A stretch of DNA of 37,085 bases. Source: Clostridia bacterium. Its GTDB lineage: Bacteria; Bacillota; Clostridia; UMGS1883. The position numbers and the translations under genes were made by a program. The notes under the pieces were generated by a model. That model saw only the letters and a list, made by a program, of their open reading frames with translations, was not told the origin of the DNA and did not search any database. The stretch lies in the NCBI GenBank assembly GCA_017547445.1, contig JAFYPR010000023.1:1-37085 (forward strand), written 5' to 3'. Shown piece after piece: positions 8,247 to 16,743 of this stretch; positions within the stretch are counted from its first letter, which is position 1; each line of letters begins with the position of its first letter.

Positions 8247-11200
8247 TCACTCGTTATTTTCCGCATATCTTGCAGCTTCACAGCACGCAAGAAGGTAAGC
8301 GCCTACACCGAAGTCCTGTGTAGTGTCGTAGGGCGTTGCCTGTGTTGCGTTGGAGCCGATAGGCTGAACATAACCAACCTTACCCGAAGAGTGAAGAGCA
8401 ACATCCTTCAGATAGCCCCATGCACGTACAGCGGGTTCAAGGTAAGTTTCCTCATCAAGGAAGCCGTTGTTGATACCCCAGAACAAGCCGTATGTGAAGA
8501 ATGCCGTACCGCTTGTTTCGTAGCCTTCATTATTGCCGTTATTACCAACGGGGTAATTCTGAAGCATACTCTGTGTCCAGAAGCCGTAGCCGTCAGAGTC
8601 TGTCTTCTGACAAGCAATAATCGCAGCTGCCATTTCCATATATGTGTTGTAGAATTCGTCATAATGCTCGTAGGTTGCAGGCATATCAGATAAAACCTTT
8701 GCAAGACCTGCAAATACCCAGCCGTCGCCTCTTGCCCAGAAGTTCTTTTCATTTTCATGACCGGGGTTGGGGTTTAAGGGATATACATAACCTGAATCAC
8801 GATAGAAGAGATATGCATAATTATCGGGGTCAGAATACTGCGCACCATTCTTAAGCGATGCACTGGTTGTATAACCATCGGCACTTGTAGGAATACCGCC
8901 GGGGCCGTCATACATATATTCCTTTGCGAACTTGAACCACTTATAAAGAGCATCAAGATACTTTTCGTCTTCTGTATGCTTATAGAGCTTACTCATAACA
9001 GGCATTACCATGTAAAGAGCATCTGCCCACCACCAGAAGCCGTCTTCTTCCTTGGATACCTGGTAGTCCATAACCTCAAATACTCTGTCAACATTTGCAT
9101 CTGCTACGCCAAACTCGTACATATCAAGATAGCTCTGGAAGCATATCTGCCAGTCACCGAAGAGCACCGCATCAGAGCCCTGTGTCTGGTTATAGCCCCA
9201 TGTCCATCTTGACGGGTCACCTGTATAGTCGTTACCCATCCACTTGTTGTAGTTAGCCCAGTCGATAGAGTGCTGGAGATAAGTCTCATCTTCTATAAGT
9301 CTGTAAACCTCCATGTTACCTGTATGGTAAGCAGCTCTTGCCCAGAATGCAGGGTGAATGCCGTTTGTCCATGTGGAGGGTGAGTAATTACTCTGCCAGT
9401 AATCGTTGGCTTTTCTTATTGTTTCAACCGCACTGTCATATGTGGGAAGCATATTGTAAACCTCTTCAGACATATATCCCGATACGGGAACATCCTTAAC
9501 ATATATCACATCTGCAACAGGCTCTATATTACCCGTCCAGAGGTATATAACGCTGTTCTTGTGAACTTCTGCGTTATATGCAATGCTCTTTGAGAAGGTT
9601 ACCTCTTCACCTGTACGGCTATAGATTGTCTCCCCTTCAGTTACCGCATTTGTCAGTTCGCCATCACCGTTATAGTCAGCGATTATAATCCTGACAGTTT
9701 CATCTGTCTTTTTAGTGTTAAGAACCTTTGCCGTAGCAGTAAGAGTGTAGCTGGTCTGTTCAAAGTTATCAGCCTTAATCTTAACAGCTAAATCACCCTC
9801 AATAGCTTCCTTCATAACAAAATAGAGGTGAATTTCCTGATTAAGACTGTTCATTGCAATGCTCTGACCTATTTCAGTTACATCACCTTCAATTTTGTCA
9901 AGCTCATAAAGATTACCGAGGTACTCTCCATAGCTTTCATCAAGTGTAAAGGATGAACCGAAAGCCTTGTTTATTCTCTTTTCCTCGTCAAGCTCGCCAT
10001 CTTTATAGATATAAAGCACCAGATCGCCGCCAACCTGTCCGTTGTATTCGGGGAATACAGTTACATTTGCAGTAGCCGTTACATCTGTTCCTAAGATAGT
10101 ACCCTCCACTTCAAATACGCCCTTTTCTGCGTAAGCGGAAGAGTCAATTGTTTCCCACTGTACCGCAAAGATTGCACTATGGTTTCCGGAATAAACATTC
10201 AGTACTCTCGGAAGTGTAGGTGCTTTACCCACGTATGTTCTTACACTTACATTGTCGCATCTTACATCCTCTGCCTTTTCGTAAACAACTTCAATCACAT
10301 CTTCGCCTGTTACGGCATCAATGGTAAGACTGGACAATTCCTCATTTACTGCATAAATTGTATTATTATAGCTTACAAGAGCATCCGCTACGTTATATGT
10401 GTAGCCTTCGCCCATTACTCCGTAAACTACAGAAGAAGAAATCTCATTACCCTCTGTATCTACTCTCTTTACGATAATAGGTGTACCTTGCTGATAGATA
10501 ATAAGCTCGGGAGTTTTGCCCTCTTCTCCTGCTTCGCTTGTCAGAATATATGCCACATCGCTGCCGCAGGTAAGAAGGAAGCTGAAGCCCTCTGCAGCAT
10601 GCTCCTTTACAAATTCTGTAACATCCCATTGCATATAGAAGTCCTTCATCTGACCTGTCGCAATCTGTGTATCCAGAAGCTCACCCGCCGTTGAAACACC
10701 CAAATCAGTAATAGTGCCGCCCAACACTTCGGAGTAGTTATTCATAGTAACAGCATCAACATCCCAATTGTCACTATCTCCGGTTAAGCCGTAGCAATAA
10801 TACTCATCATCACCTGCATTATCAACAAGTGTTACATATACACTTAAAATTGCTTTTTCGCAGTTTGCGGCGGATGCAATTTCACCCACGGACATTTCAC
10901 CGGTTCTCATTAAGCCATAACGTGTATATGCCGCACCGTTGTTAGAGGAAACCAACAGCTGTACTTCGCCGTTTATATTAGTGTCGGGGTATTTTCCGCT
11001 AAGCTCAACGTCCTCTGTAATCGCAATTACGGTTTTGGGCATAGACTCATAATCCACCGGCGCATCAGAAGGCTTCTTTGCATTATAAAGCTCTGCTACC
11101 TCACTTGAACTGAGCGCTCTGTCGTAAAGGCGGATTTCGTCCATCTTGCCCTTGAATTCGGGGTTTGTCGATGCATTGGAAGAATCAAATGCCCACTGAG

Positions 11201-13286
11201 TCTTACCAATCCAGAAGCCGTAATTGGAGCTCGAGGAGGATACAGCGGCACCAAAGGGACGTGTAAGTGTTGTAAGGGAATTATCAAACTCATATCTTTC
11301 AACACCGTCAATATAGATATGCGGTGTATAATATTCTCCCTCTGTACTCTTTTCATAGGTTACAACAAGATGTGCCCATTTGTCCGCAAAGGGATTGTCT
11401 TCTAAGGTTGCGGAAATAAGAGAATTTTCATCGCTGCTGCCTGATGCAATACCTCTGTCCTGGAAGGTTGTTTCACCTGTGGAAGGCACATATCTGAAGA
11501 AGAAGGAGTCTCTCAAATCATTACCAAAGTCAAAAAATCTCTGCAAGCCGGATGCGTAACGATAGTCAGTATCCGCATAAATCCATGCCGCATATGTAAA
11601 TTCTTCTGCTCCCTCATTGATTCCGTCAGGCATACGGATAGCAGGACCGGAGAAAAATCTGTTTCTCTGGTTTCTGCCGCCAAGTCCCACATCTTCACCG
11701 ATAATCGCACCGGGGAAATTAAGCACACCGTCTGTAACAGTCATTTTTCTTTCAACAACTGTTGTTGTACCGCCGCCACCCCAGTTACCGCCGGAAGAAA
11801 CCTCCTGATAAAGGTTATGTACACTTGCATTATTGTTATTACCGGAAGCATCAATAATCGTATCGGGATTTTCTGCGTCATCATTAAAGGTATAATATGC
11901 CAGAAGCCCCTGATTAAGTGTGCTTGTATCCTTTTTGATAACTACTACCTTAACCTCAACATAGCTGCCATCCTCTGTGTAACCGCCTGCCATGAAGCTT
12001 CCTTCCTGGGCATACTTATCGGAAGAGATAACATCCCAGGTAACGCCAATTTTCTTTTCAGCGCCTGTATTGTAGTATACAGTTACATTTTCGGGCAAAA
12101 GAGGATAATCACCCGCAAGAGTTACCACATCCTCTGCATAGTAGCCGGTTACTTCAATATTGCCCTCAGGACAGGTTGTTTCATAAAGGTATTTTACCTG
12201 ACCCTCTGTCAAGCCGCGGTTATAGATACGGATTTCGTCCATCTGTCCCTTGAAGTCAGGGTTATCAGCCACTTCCTGATTTGTTGCACCCCAGACTGTA
12301 CGTCCGATAAAGAAGCCGTTGTTTACATCTGTCAATTCACCCAAATCGGAAAGGGCACGTGTGTAAACATCTGTTGTGGTAAGCTCGGGAACCTCTTCAC
12401 CGTTCACATAAACCTTTGTCTCAAAATAGCCGGTCTCCTCATTCTTTTCATAAACGAATGTAAACAGACCCCAGACATCCGTAAATGGACGGGCGGAAAT
12501 TGTATGCTCCTGATATACGTTTACACTTCTGTCCTGGATACGTAAAAGACCGGAAGAAGATGTATATCTGGCAAAAATACTGTTATAGGGGTTGTTTGTG
12601 CCGCTGCCAAGATTACCGAAGTCAAAGAATCTTGTCATTTTGTTTGCAGAAGAGTATTCACCGTCAGCCTTTATCCATGCAGAGAAGGAAAAGCTCTCTA
12701 CGTCGGAGTTGATATTATTGGGTAATTTCAATGCCGCACCCAGATAATTAGTCCACCAGCTGCTTGTGTTACCGGGGAAGGAAGCAGTACCGTCCTCTGT
12801 AATTGTAAGAACGTTATTTGCCCCGGGGTTCCAGCCGCCGTCACCCTGAACAACAGTATTCAATACTCTTGCATCATTTCCGTTACCCGAAACATCGGGA
12901 ATAACTGAAGGAGTGGAGCCGATATTATTAAAGTCATAATATGCAATAAGTCCCTCTGTAACCTCTATATCAGAATAAGCCTCCATAACTATGACCGTTG
13001 TTTTAACCTCATAGCCTGACTCACTTACGCCTGTTGCCTCAAAGGTGCCCACAGAGCTAAGCAGTCTTTCGTCAAACATCTGCCAGGTAACGAATTCCAC
13101 CGAAACCGTTCCGTCAGATAAAGTCAGAGCCACACTCTCCGGAAGAACGGGAAGTGAGCCTACAGTTGTAACTGCATCGCTTATTTCATAGCTCACGACC
13201 TCTCTGTCGTCAGCCAATACAGTTGGCATAGCACCAATCAGCATTGTCAAAGCAAGCAGTAAGCTTAAAGCTTTTTTCATTTTCAT
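8247..13286 (-). CDS. Exported multidomain protein: Ig-like, LamG and C-terminal GH88/GH105 hydrolase
   Basis: A 1679-residue protein. The signal peptide covers about residues 1-25 (MKMKKALSLLLALTMLIGAMPTVLA). An Ig-like (Big_4-type) domain spans about 30-105, a LamG/concanavalin-like domain 110-370 (GLIAYYDFN, MDEIRIYNRGL), a second Ig-like 378-450 and a second LamG 458-735. A DNRLRE/CBM96-like beta domain covers about 752-931, a MucBP-like segment 933-1003 and a third Ig-like region 1005-1078, followed by beta-rich spacers. A complete GH88/GH105 catalytic domain covers about 1280-1679, with WWWADALYMVMP and the expected catalytic Asp near 1422. The modules suggest an extracellular enzyme held on a polysaccharide by its carbohydrate-binding-like domains, cleaving terminal unsaturated uronates outside the cell. 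No sortase, SLH or dockerin signal is visible. AGGAGG precedes the ATG by 9 bases. Domain names other than the signal peptide, LamG and hydrolase are tentative. Confidence 0.87.
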   Translation of the reverse strand: MKMKKALSLLLALTMLIGAMPTVLADDREVVSYEISDAVTTVGSLPVLPESVALTLSDGTVSVEFVTWQMFDERLLSSVGTFEATGVSESGYEVKTTVIVMEAYSDIEVTEGLIAYYDFNNIGSTPSVIPDVSGNGNDARVLNTVVQGDGGWNPGANNVLTITEDGTASFPGNTSSWWTNYLGAALKLPNNINSDVESFSFSAWIKADGEYSSANKMTRFFDFGNLGSGTNNPYNSIFARYTSSSGLLRIQDRSVNVYQEHTISARPFTDVWGLFTFVYEKNEETGYFETKVYVNGEEVPELTTTDVYTRALSDLGELTDVNNGFFIGRTVWGATNQEVADNPDFKGQMDEIRIYNRGLTEGQVKYLYETTCPEGNIEVTGYYAEDVVTLAGDYPLLPENVTVYYNTGAEKKIGVTWDVISSDKYAQEGSFMAGGYTEDGSYVEVKVVVIKKDTSTLNQGLLAYYTFNDDAENPDTIIDASGNNNNASVHNLYQEVSSGGNWGGGGTTTVVERKMTVTDGVLNFPGAIIGEDVGLGGRNQRNRFFSGPAIRMPDGINEGAEEFTYAAWIYADTDYRYASGLQRFFDFGNDLRDSFFFRYVPSTGETTFQDRGIASGSSDENSLISATLEDNPFADKWAHLVVTYEKSTEGEYYTPHIYIDGVERYEFDNSLTTLTRPFGAAVSSSSSNYGFWIGKTQWAFDSSNASTNPEFKGKMDEIRLYDRALSSSEVAELYNAKKPSDAPVDYESMPKTVIAITEDVELSGKYPDTNINGEVQLLVSSNNGAAYTRYGLMRTGEMSVGEIASAANCEKAILSVYVTLVDNAGDDEYYCYGLTGDSDNWDVDAVTMNNYSEVLGGTITDLGVSTAGELLDTQIATGQMKDFYMQWDVTEFVKEHAAEGFSFLLTCGSDVAYILTSEAGEEGKTPELIIYQQGTPIIVKRVDTEGNEISSSVVYGVMGEGYTYNVADALVSYNNTIYAVNEELSSLTIDAVTGEDVIEVVYEKAEDVRCDNVSVRTYVGKAPTLPRVLNVYSGNHSAIFAVQWETIDSSAYAEKGVFEVEGTILGTDVTATANVTVFPEYNGQVGGDLVLYIYKDGELDEEKRINKAFGSSFTLDESYGEYLGNLYELDKIEGDVTEIGQSIAMNSLNQEIHLYFVMKEAIEGDLAVKIKADNFEQTSYTLTATAKVLNTKKTDETVRIIIADYNGDGELTNAVTEGETIYSRTGEEVTFSKSIAYNAEVHKNSVIYLWTGNIEPVADVIYVKDVPVSGYMSEEVYNMLPTYDSAVETIRKANDYWQSNYSPSTWTNGIHPAFWARAAYHTGNMEVYRLIEDETYLQHSIDWANYNKWMGNDYTGDPSRWTWGYNQTQGSDAVLFGDWQICFQSYLDMYEFGVADANVDRVFEVMDYQVSKEEDGFWWWADALYMVMPVMSKLYKHTEDEKYLDALYKWFKFAKEYMYDGPGGIPTSADGYTTSASLKNGAQYSDPDNYAYLFYRDSGYVYPLNPNPGHENEKNFWARGDGWVFAGLAKVLSDMPATYEHYDEFYNTYMEMAAAIIACQKTDSDGYGFWTQSMLQNYPVGNNGNNEGYETSGTAFFTYGLFWGINNGFLDEETYLEPAVRAWGYLKDVALHSSGKVGYVQPIGSNATQATPYDTTQDFGVGAYLLACCEAARYAENNE

Positions 13287-13323
13287 ACATATCGTCCTCC
13301 TTTTACTAATCGAGACATATCTG

Positions 13324-13347
13324 ATTATATATTATCACACCCTTTTC
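13324..13347 (-). promoter_or_regulatory. Possible promoter of the large secreted hydrolase
   Basis: On the minus strand TATAAT (13324-13329) lies 37 bases before the start codon, with GATAAT overlapping just upstream. The only -35-like hexamer is TTGGAA, 15 bases away, which is short spacing. The region is AT-rich and free of genes. The -10 is convincing, the -35 is not. Confidence 0.4.
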
Positions 13348-13389
13348 CAATTAGCAACCAAAACTTTGTTAATTTTTTGTGTTCAACGC

Positions 13390-13418
13390 AAAAAAGTGCG
13401 GTATTAACCGCACTTTTT
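13390..13418 (-). terminator. Rho-independent terminator after panD
   Basis: Read on the minus strand, AAAAAGTGCGGTT and AACCGCACTTTTT arms (loop about 3 bases) begin at the panD stop codon and end in a T-run. The position closes the long minus-strand gene run. The symmetric A/T flanks mean it could also work rightward, though no plus-strand gene enters from the left. Confidence 0.85.
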
Positions 13419-13810
13419 CAAATCTCCTCAAAAAGCTCGCCCGCTTTTTCGTAATGAGCCTTTTTAACAATTTTATTTTCTTTATTAACAAAGCAAACCC
13501 TCGGCTTAAAGCCGTCTGCCTCTTCCATATCCATCTGGGCATAAGCCATAATAATTATCCTGTCGCCAACCTCACAAAGCTTAGCCGCGGCACCGTTGAG
13601 GCATATCACACCGCTTCCTGCCTCACCCGCAATTGTGTAGGTTTCAAGGCGGTTTCCGTTTGTAATATCCACAACCTGCACCTTTTCATATTCAAGTATA
13701 CCTGCCGCCTCCAGAAGAGTGCTGTCAACAGTAATACTGCCTATGTAATTAATTTCCGCCTGAGTCACCTTTGCACGATGAATTTTGCCCTTAAGCATAG
13801 TAATTGTCAT
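13418..13810 (-). CDS. panD: Aspartate 1-decarboxylase precursor
   Basis: Converts L-aspartate to beta-alanine for pantothenate synthesis. The 130-residue protein has the family layout: [25 protein letters not shown] carries Gly24-Ser25, where the proenzyme self-cleaves to create the pyruvoyl group on Ser25. [22 protein letters not shown] is the conserved second half. The length is typical (about 126-130). The start matches the family, and AAGAAGGTGA lies 8 bases upstream. It is the last gene of panB-panC-panD, separated from panC by a 340-base repeat cluster. Confidence 0.96.
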   Translation of the reverse strand: MTITMLKGKIHRAKVTQAEINYIGSITVDSTLLEAAGILEYEKVQVVDITNGNRLETYTIAGEAGSGVICLNGAAAKLCEVGDRIIIMAYAQMDMEEADGFKPRVCFVNKENKIVKKAHYEKAGELFEEI

Positions 13811-13849
13811 AGTATGTCACCTTCTTTGTAAACTAAAACCCACAATCAA

Positions 13850-13893
13850 GGCTCCCTCTTCGAGGGAGCTGTCAGCGTAGCTGACTGAGGGAG
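13850..13893. repeat. Small double-hairpin repeat inserted in copy A
   Basis: Two adjacent hairpins: GCTCCCTC / GAGGGAGC with a 3-base loop, then GTCAGC-GTA-GCTGAC, ending CTGAGGGAG. Partly repeated host sequence (TAAAACCCAC before, TAAAGCCCAC after) flanks it. From general familiarity, very similar short elements are scattered through gut Clostridia genomes; that is recollection, not a search. Confidence 0.65.
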
Positions 13894-13996
13894 TGTCTCT
13901 TCCCTAAAGCCCACTTCGCGGGACAGTGGGTGAAAAGACATCCGCAGATGTCCTTTTGCAAAGCGTCTCCCGATTTGCAAAAGCAGCCCTGTCCCC

Positions 13997-14095
13997 GTAC
14001 CTTTGCTGAGCTATCCGAAGCGTCAGCGAGGCGAATAGCTCGTATGCGAAAACTGTCTGCGATTGACGAGCCATTGGCGACGTCAGAGCAGGTAC
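13997..14095. repeat. 99-bp palindromic insertion in copy A
   Basis: It begins GTACC and ends GGTAC, with imperfect inverted ends (GTACCTTTGCTGA against TCAGAGCAGGTAC, outer five and inner four bases pairing). Inside, GAGCTAT / ATAGCTC forms a 7-bp stem. It is absent from the other copies of the 127-bp repeat, which run straight from CTGTCCC to the tail, so it is best read as a secondary insertion. Confidence 0.55.
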
Positions 14096-14150
14096 AGTTG
14101 ACCGCTATAAAATTGTTGCAGTTACCTGATCAAACCTAACTGCAATTCAC

Positions 14151-14987
14151 TCACACCATAAAATTATCAATCAATCTTGTCTTCCCTATATATACCGCCA
14201 TTGCAAAAAGCGTGTCCTTTTCTGCTTCTTCTACATCCTGCATACTGCCATCTACCGCCTGAACATAGTCAATTTTTGCAAGCGGTTCTTTTTTTATATG
14301 TTCAATCATAGCTGACAAAATCACTTTTGTGCTCTTCTCGCCCTTTTCAACCATTTCCATGCCGATTTTAACTGCCTCGGAAAGGCACAACGCCGCTTTT
14401 CTTTCCTCTGCATTTAAATATGTATTACGGCTACTCTTTGCCAAGCCATCCTCTTCACGGATAATGGGACAGCCGATAATTTCAACGCCGAAATTCAAAT
14501 CTCTCACCATGCGCTTTATAATTGCAAGCTGCTGAGCATCCTTCTGACCGAAAAACGCCTTATCGGGTGTAACGATATTAAAAAGCTTACCCACAACCGT
14601 ACAAACACCGCCGAAATGGATAGGTCTTGTCTTACCGCAAAGGTTTTTACTTAAAACATCAGGCACAATTGTAGTTGTAGCATCTGCAAAATACATCTCG
14701 CTTGCCTCCGGGTGGAAAACACAATCTGCACCGCATTCCGTCAGAAGAGCCACATCATGCTCAAGATCCCTTGGATATGCTTCAAAATCCTCATTGGGCG
14801 CAAACTGTGTGGGGTTAACAAAAATGCTGACAATTGTCACGTCACATTCCGCCACGCTCTTTTTTACCAAAGATGCATGACCCTCGTGCAGATAACCCAT
14901 AGTAGGCACCAATCCGATGGTTTTACCCTGCATTCTCTGATTTTTTACGTATTCTCTTACTTCTTTAACAGTAGTTAAAATTTTCAT
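14151..14987 (-). CDS. panC: Pantothenate synthetase (pantoate--beta-alanine ligase)
   Basis: Joins pantoate and beta-alanine with ATP through a pantoyl-adenylate. The 278-residue protein is normal length. PTMGYLHEGHASL has the HIGH-type nucleotide-binding motif His34-Glu-Gly-His37. FVNPTQFAPNEDFEAYPR, FGQKDAQQLAIIKRMV and KSSRNTYL (the KMSKS-like position) are family signatures. GGGGAG lies upstream of the ATG. It sits between panB and panD, with a structured repeat on each side. The three enzymes supply pantothenate apart from ketopantoate reductase, which is not in this window. Confidence 0.97.
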   Translation of the reverse strand: MKILTTVKEVREYVKNQRMQGKTIGLVPTMGYLHEGHASLVKKSVAECDVTIVSIFVNPTQFAPNEDFEAYPRDLEHDVALLTECGADCVFHPEASEMYFADATTTIVPDVLSKNLCGKTRPIHFGGVCTVVGKLFNIVTPDKAFFGQKDAQQLAIIKRMVRDLNFGVEIIGCPIIREEDGLAKSSRNTYLNAEERKAALCLSEAVKIGMEMVEKGEKSTKVILSAMIEHIKKEPLAKIDYVQAVDGSMQDVEEAEKDTLFAMAVYIGKTRLIDNFMV

Positions 14988-15009
14988 AGCAATATCATTC
15001 TCCCCTCAC

Positions 15010-15136
15010 TAAAACCCACAACACGGGACAGTGGGTGAAAAGACCTCCGCAGAGGTCCTTTTTGAAATCGTCTCCCGATTTCAAAAAGCAGCCCTGTCCC
15101 TGTTCCTCTTAAAACTGTTGTAATTACTTAATCAAA
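15010..15136 (+). repeat. 127-bp structured repeat, copy B
   Basis: Complete copy between panB and panC. The outer stem pairs 15020-15031 with 15094-15104 (AACA-C-GGGACAG / CTGTCCCTGTT, one bulge). Hairpin I is GACCTC (15042-15047), CGCA, GAGGTC (15052-15057). Hairpin II pairs 15059-15070 with 15076-15087. Compared with copy C, hairpin I has a paired A-T to C-G change and hairpin II has several paired changes. The 3' tail runs into panB and encodes its last three residues and stop. Confidence 0.88.
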
Positions 15137-15966
15137 GCTGCCTGCAACCCACTTAATGCTTCTTCATCCATTTTATATGTATATTCTTCCGTGGGGAATA
15201 CGCCCGTCTTTACTTCTTTATCGTACTTTTTAAAAGCATTTACCATAGCTTCCCCTAAATTATCATACTTCTTTACAAACTTAGGGGTGAAGTCAGAGTA
15301 CAAGCCTAACATATCCTGATAAACGAGCACCTGACCGTCACAGTTTTTACTTGCACCGATACCGATTGTGGGTATGGTAAGCATATTCGTTATAATATCC
15401 GCCAGAGGCGCAGGTATTCCCTCAAGCACAATGGCAAATGCACCTGCTTCTTCTACCGCCTTTGCATCTGCAATTATCTTTTTTGCCGCCTCTGCACTCT
15501 TCCCCTGAATTTTAAATCCGCCGAATGCCTTTACGGACTGTGGTGTCAATCCCACATGACCGCATACGGGTATACCTGCCTTTACGATGGCACTTATCTG
15601 CTCTTTAACGTCAACTCCGCCTTCAAGCTTAACCGAGTCTGCACCGCATTCCTGTATAAATCTGCCTGCATTTTTCACTGCATCATAAATGCTTGTCTGA
15701 TAGCTCATAAAGGGCATATCCGCCACAACAAGAGCATTTTCGGCACCTCTCACAACTGCCTTTACGTGGTGTATCATGTCCTCCATTGTAACACGGGTGG
15801 AGTCGGGGTATCCGAGCATTACCATGCCTAAGGAATCGCCTACAAGGATAGAATTAATGCCTGCCTTATCAACTAATTTCGCAGTTGAATAATCATATGC
15901 CGTAAGCATAGTTATCTTTTCGCCCTTTTTCTTCATTTCTGCAAAGGTCTGTGTTGTATTTTTCAC
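15124..15966 (-). CDS. panB: 3-methyl-2-oxobutanoate hydroxymethyltransferase
   Basis: Makes ketopantoate from 2-oxoisovalerate and 5,10-methylene-tetrahydrofolate, the first committed pantothenate step. The 280-residue TIM-barrel protein shows [32 protein letters not shown] near the N-terminus (Mg2+/substrate loop), [11 protein letters not shown] and [10 protein letters not shown] with the likely catalytic Glu. The start is GTG at 15966, preceded by GGGAGGA at 7-base spacing; the overlapping ATG one base upstream runs straight into TGA. The extreme C-terminus (LIK-stop) is encoded by the end of repeat copy B. The gene is 18 bases downstream of the radical SAM gene. Confidence 0.97.
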   Translation of the reverse strand: MKNTTQTFAEMKKKGEKITMLTAYDYSTAKLVDKAGINSILVGDSLGMVMLGYPDSTRVTMEDMIHHVKAVVRGAENALVVADMPFMSYQTSIYDAVKNAGRFIQECGADSVKLEGGVDVKEQISAIVKAGIPVCGHVGLTPQSVKAFGGFKIQGKSAEAAKKIIADAKAVEEAGAFAIVLEGIPAPLADIITNMLTIPTIGIGASKNCDGQVLVYQDMLGLYSDFTPKFVKKYDNLGEAMVNAFKKYDKEVKTGVFPTEEYTYKMDEEALSGLQAALIK

Positions 15967-15984
15967 ATTAATTCCTCCCGTCTG

Positions 15985-16587
15985 TTATTTTATCAATTCT
16001 CTCACTCTGAATCTAACACCGATTTCTTCTGCAATCTGTCTGCAAGAGTCAATATCTTCCTTATCCATAACGTCAACTACAGAAAAAACAACCTCGGGCA
16101 CATATTCCTTTGCTCTCTTTGCAAAGTCAAGCATACCGTAAAAGCCTTCTTCTCCGTATTGGCACCTGCAGATTTCCTGATATTTTCTCGCATCGGGTGC
16201 ATTTAAGCTTATTGACACAATGTCTATAAGTCCTTCCATTTCATCTGTTACGTCACGCCCTGCAATTAAATTAGCATGACCGTTAGTATTTAATCTTACC
16301 TTTACGGGACAGTATGCCTTAATTTGCCTTACAACCTCAAGCATATCGGAATATCTTTCCGTAGGCTCACCGTAACCGCAAAGCACTAACTCCTTGTAAT
16401 TTTCAATACCCTTTGCCTTAATGTCTGCCACCATCTCTTCTACAGCAGGCTCTTTATCAATCCATAAGTCATAGCCCATACCCGAATCGGTAGTGGTCCT
16501 TACACAAAAGGCACATGCATTTGTGCAACGGTTTGTTAAATTAAGATATAAACTATCCCCAATAGGATAAGCTATAATGTTATTCAT
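15985..16587 (-). CDS. TatD-associated radical SAM protein
   Basis: A 200-residue radical SAM protein with the cluster motif CTNACAFC (Cys21, Cys25, Cys28) that binds a [4Fe-4S] cluster and S-adenosylmethionine. GYGEPTERYSDML is the glycine-rich SAM-binding strand and RLNTNGHAN follows. Its short length and its position next to tatD match the family annotated as TatD-linked radical SAM proteins (TIGR04038-type), whose reaction is unknown. It follows tatD in transcription order, with repeat copy C in between, and precedes panB by 18 bases. A role in tRNA or nucleic-acid modification has no direct support here. Confidence 0.88.
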   Translation of the reverse strand: MNNIIAYPIGDSLYLNLTNRCTNACAFCVRTTTDSGMGYDLWIDKEPAVEEMVADIKAKGIENYKELVLCGYGEPTERYSDMLEVVRQIKAYCPVKVRLNTNGHANLIAGRDVTDEMEGLIDIVSISLNAPDARKYQEICRCQYGEEGFYGMLDFAKRAKEYVPEVVFSVVDVMDKEDIDSCRQIAEEIGVRFRVRELIK

Positions 16588-16603
16588 AATCTACCACTCC
16601 CAC

Positions 16604-16730
16604 TAAAACCCACAACACGGGACAGCGAGTGAAAAGACATCCGCAGATGTCCTTTTGCAAAACGTCTCCCGATTTGCAAAAGCAGTCCTGTCCCTGCTCC
16701 TTATAAAAATGTTGCAGTTACCTAATCAAA
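16604..16730 (+). repeat. 127-bp structured repeat, copy C
   Basis: Complete copy between tatD and the radical SAM gene. It starts TAAAACCCACAACAC and ends GTTGCAGTTACCTAATCAAA. It holds the outer GGGACAG / CTGTCCC stem, hairpin I GACATC-CGCA-GATGTC, and hairpin II TTTTGCAAA / TTTGCAAAA around CGTCTCCCGA. Length is identical to copies B and D. It ends 13 bases before the tatD stop. Confidence 0.88.
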
Positions 16731-16743
16731 TTAAACTAAAGCC

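Larger units (their letters stand above)
13832..14135 (+). repeat. Composite copy A of the 127-bp structured repeat with two insertions
   Basis: This fills the 340-base gap between panC and panD, which holds no gene. It starts with TAAAACCCACAA (13834-13845), is interrupted by a palindromic element at 13850-13893, then resumes with TAAAGCCCAC at 13905. The core follows: GGGACAG outer arm, hairpin GACATC-CGCA-GATGTC, hairpin TTTTGCAAA/TTTGCAAAA, and CTGTCCC closing arm to about 13996. A 99-base insertion (13997-14095) splits off the 3' tail, which ends GTTGCAGTTACCTGATCAAA at 14135. Orientation is the same as copies B and C. Confidence 0.8.

Noticed and set aside
8223-8693. Plus-strand open frame of 156 codons opposite the large hydrolase
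   Set aside because: It lies wholly antisense to a well-supported coding region, is cysteine-rich and low in recognisable motifs, and has no ribosome binding site; it is a shadow frame.
10179-10694. Plus-strand open frame of 171 codons
   Set aside because: It is antisense to the DNRLRE-like and MucBP-like part of the large protein and rich in Cys/Tyr/Ile, as expected for a mirrored frame.
11817-12545. Plus-strand open frame of 242 codons
   Set aside because: It is antisense to the Ig-like and LamG domains of the exported hydrolase, which have clear family patterns. The long open stretch follows from codon use on the opposite strand.
13930-14139. Plus-strand 69-codon frame between panD and panC
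   Set aside because: It lies entirely within the composite repeat, and similar frames at the other copies are short and different; the sequence is explained by the palindromes.
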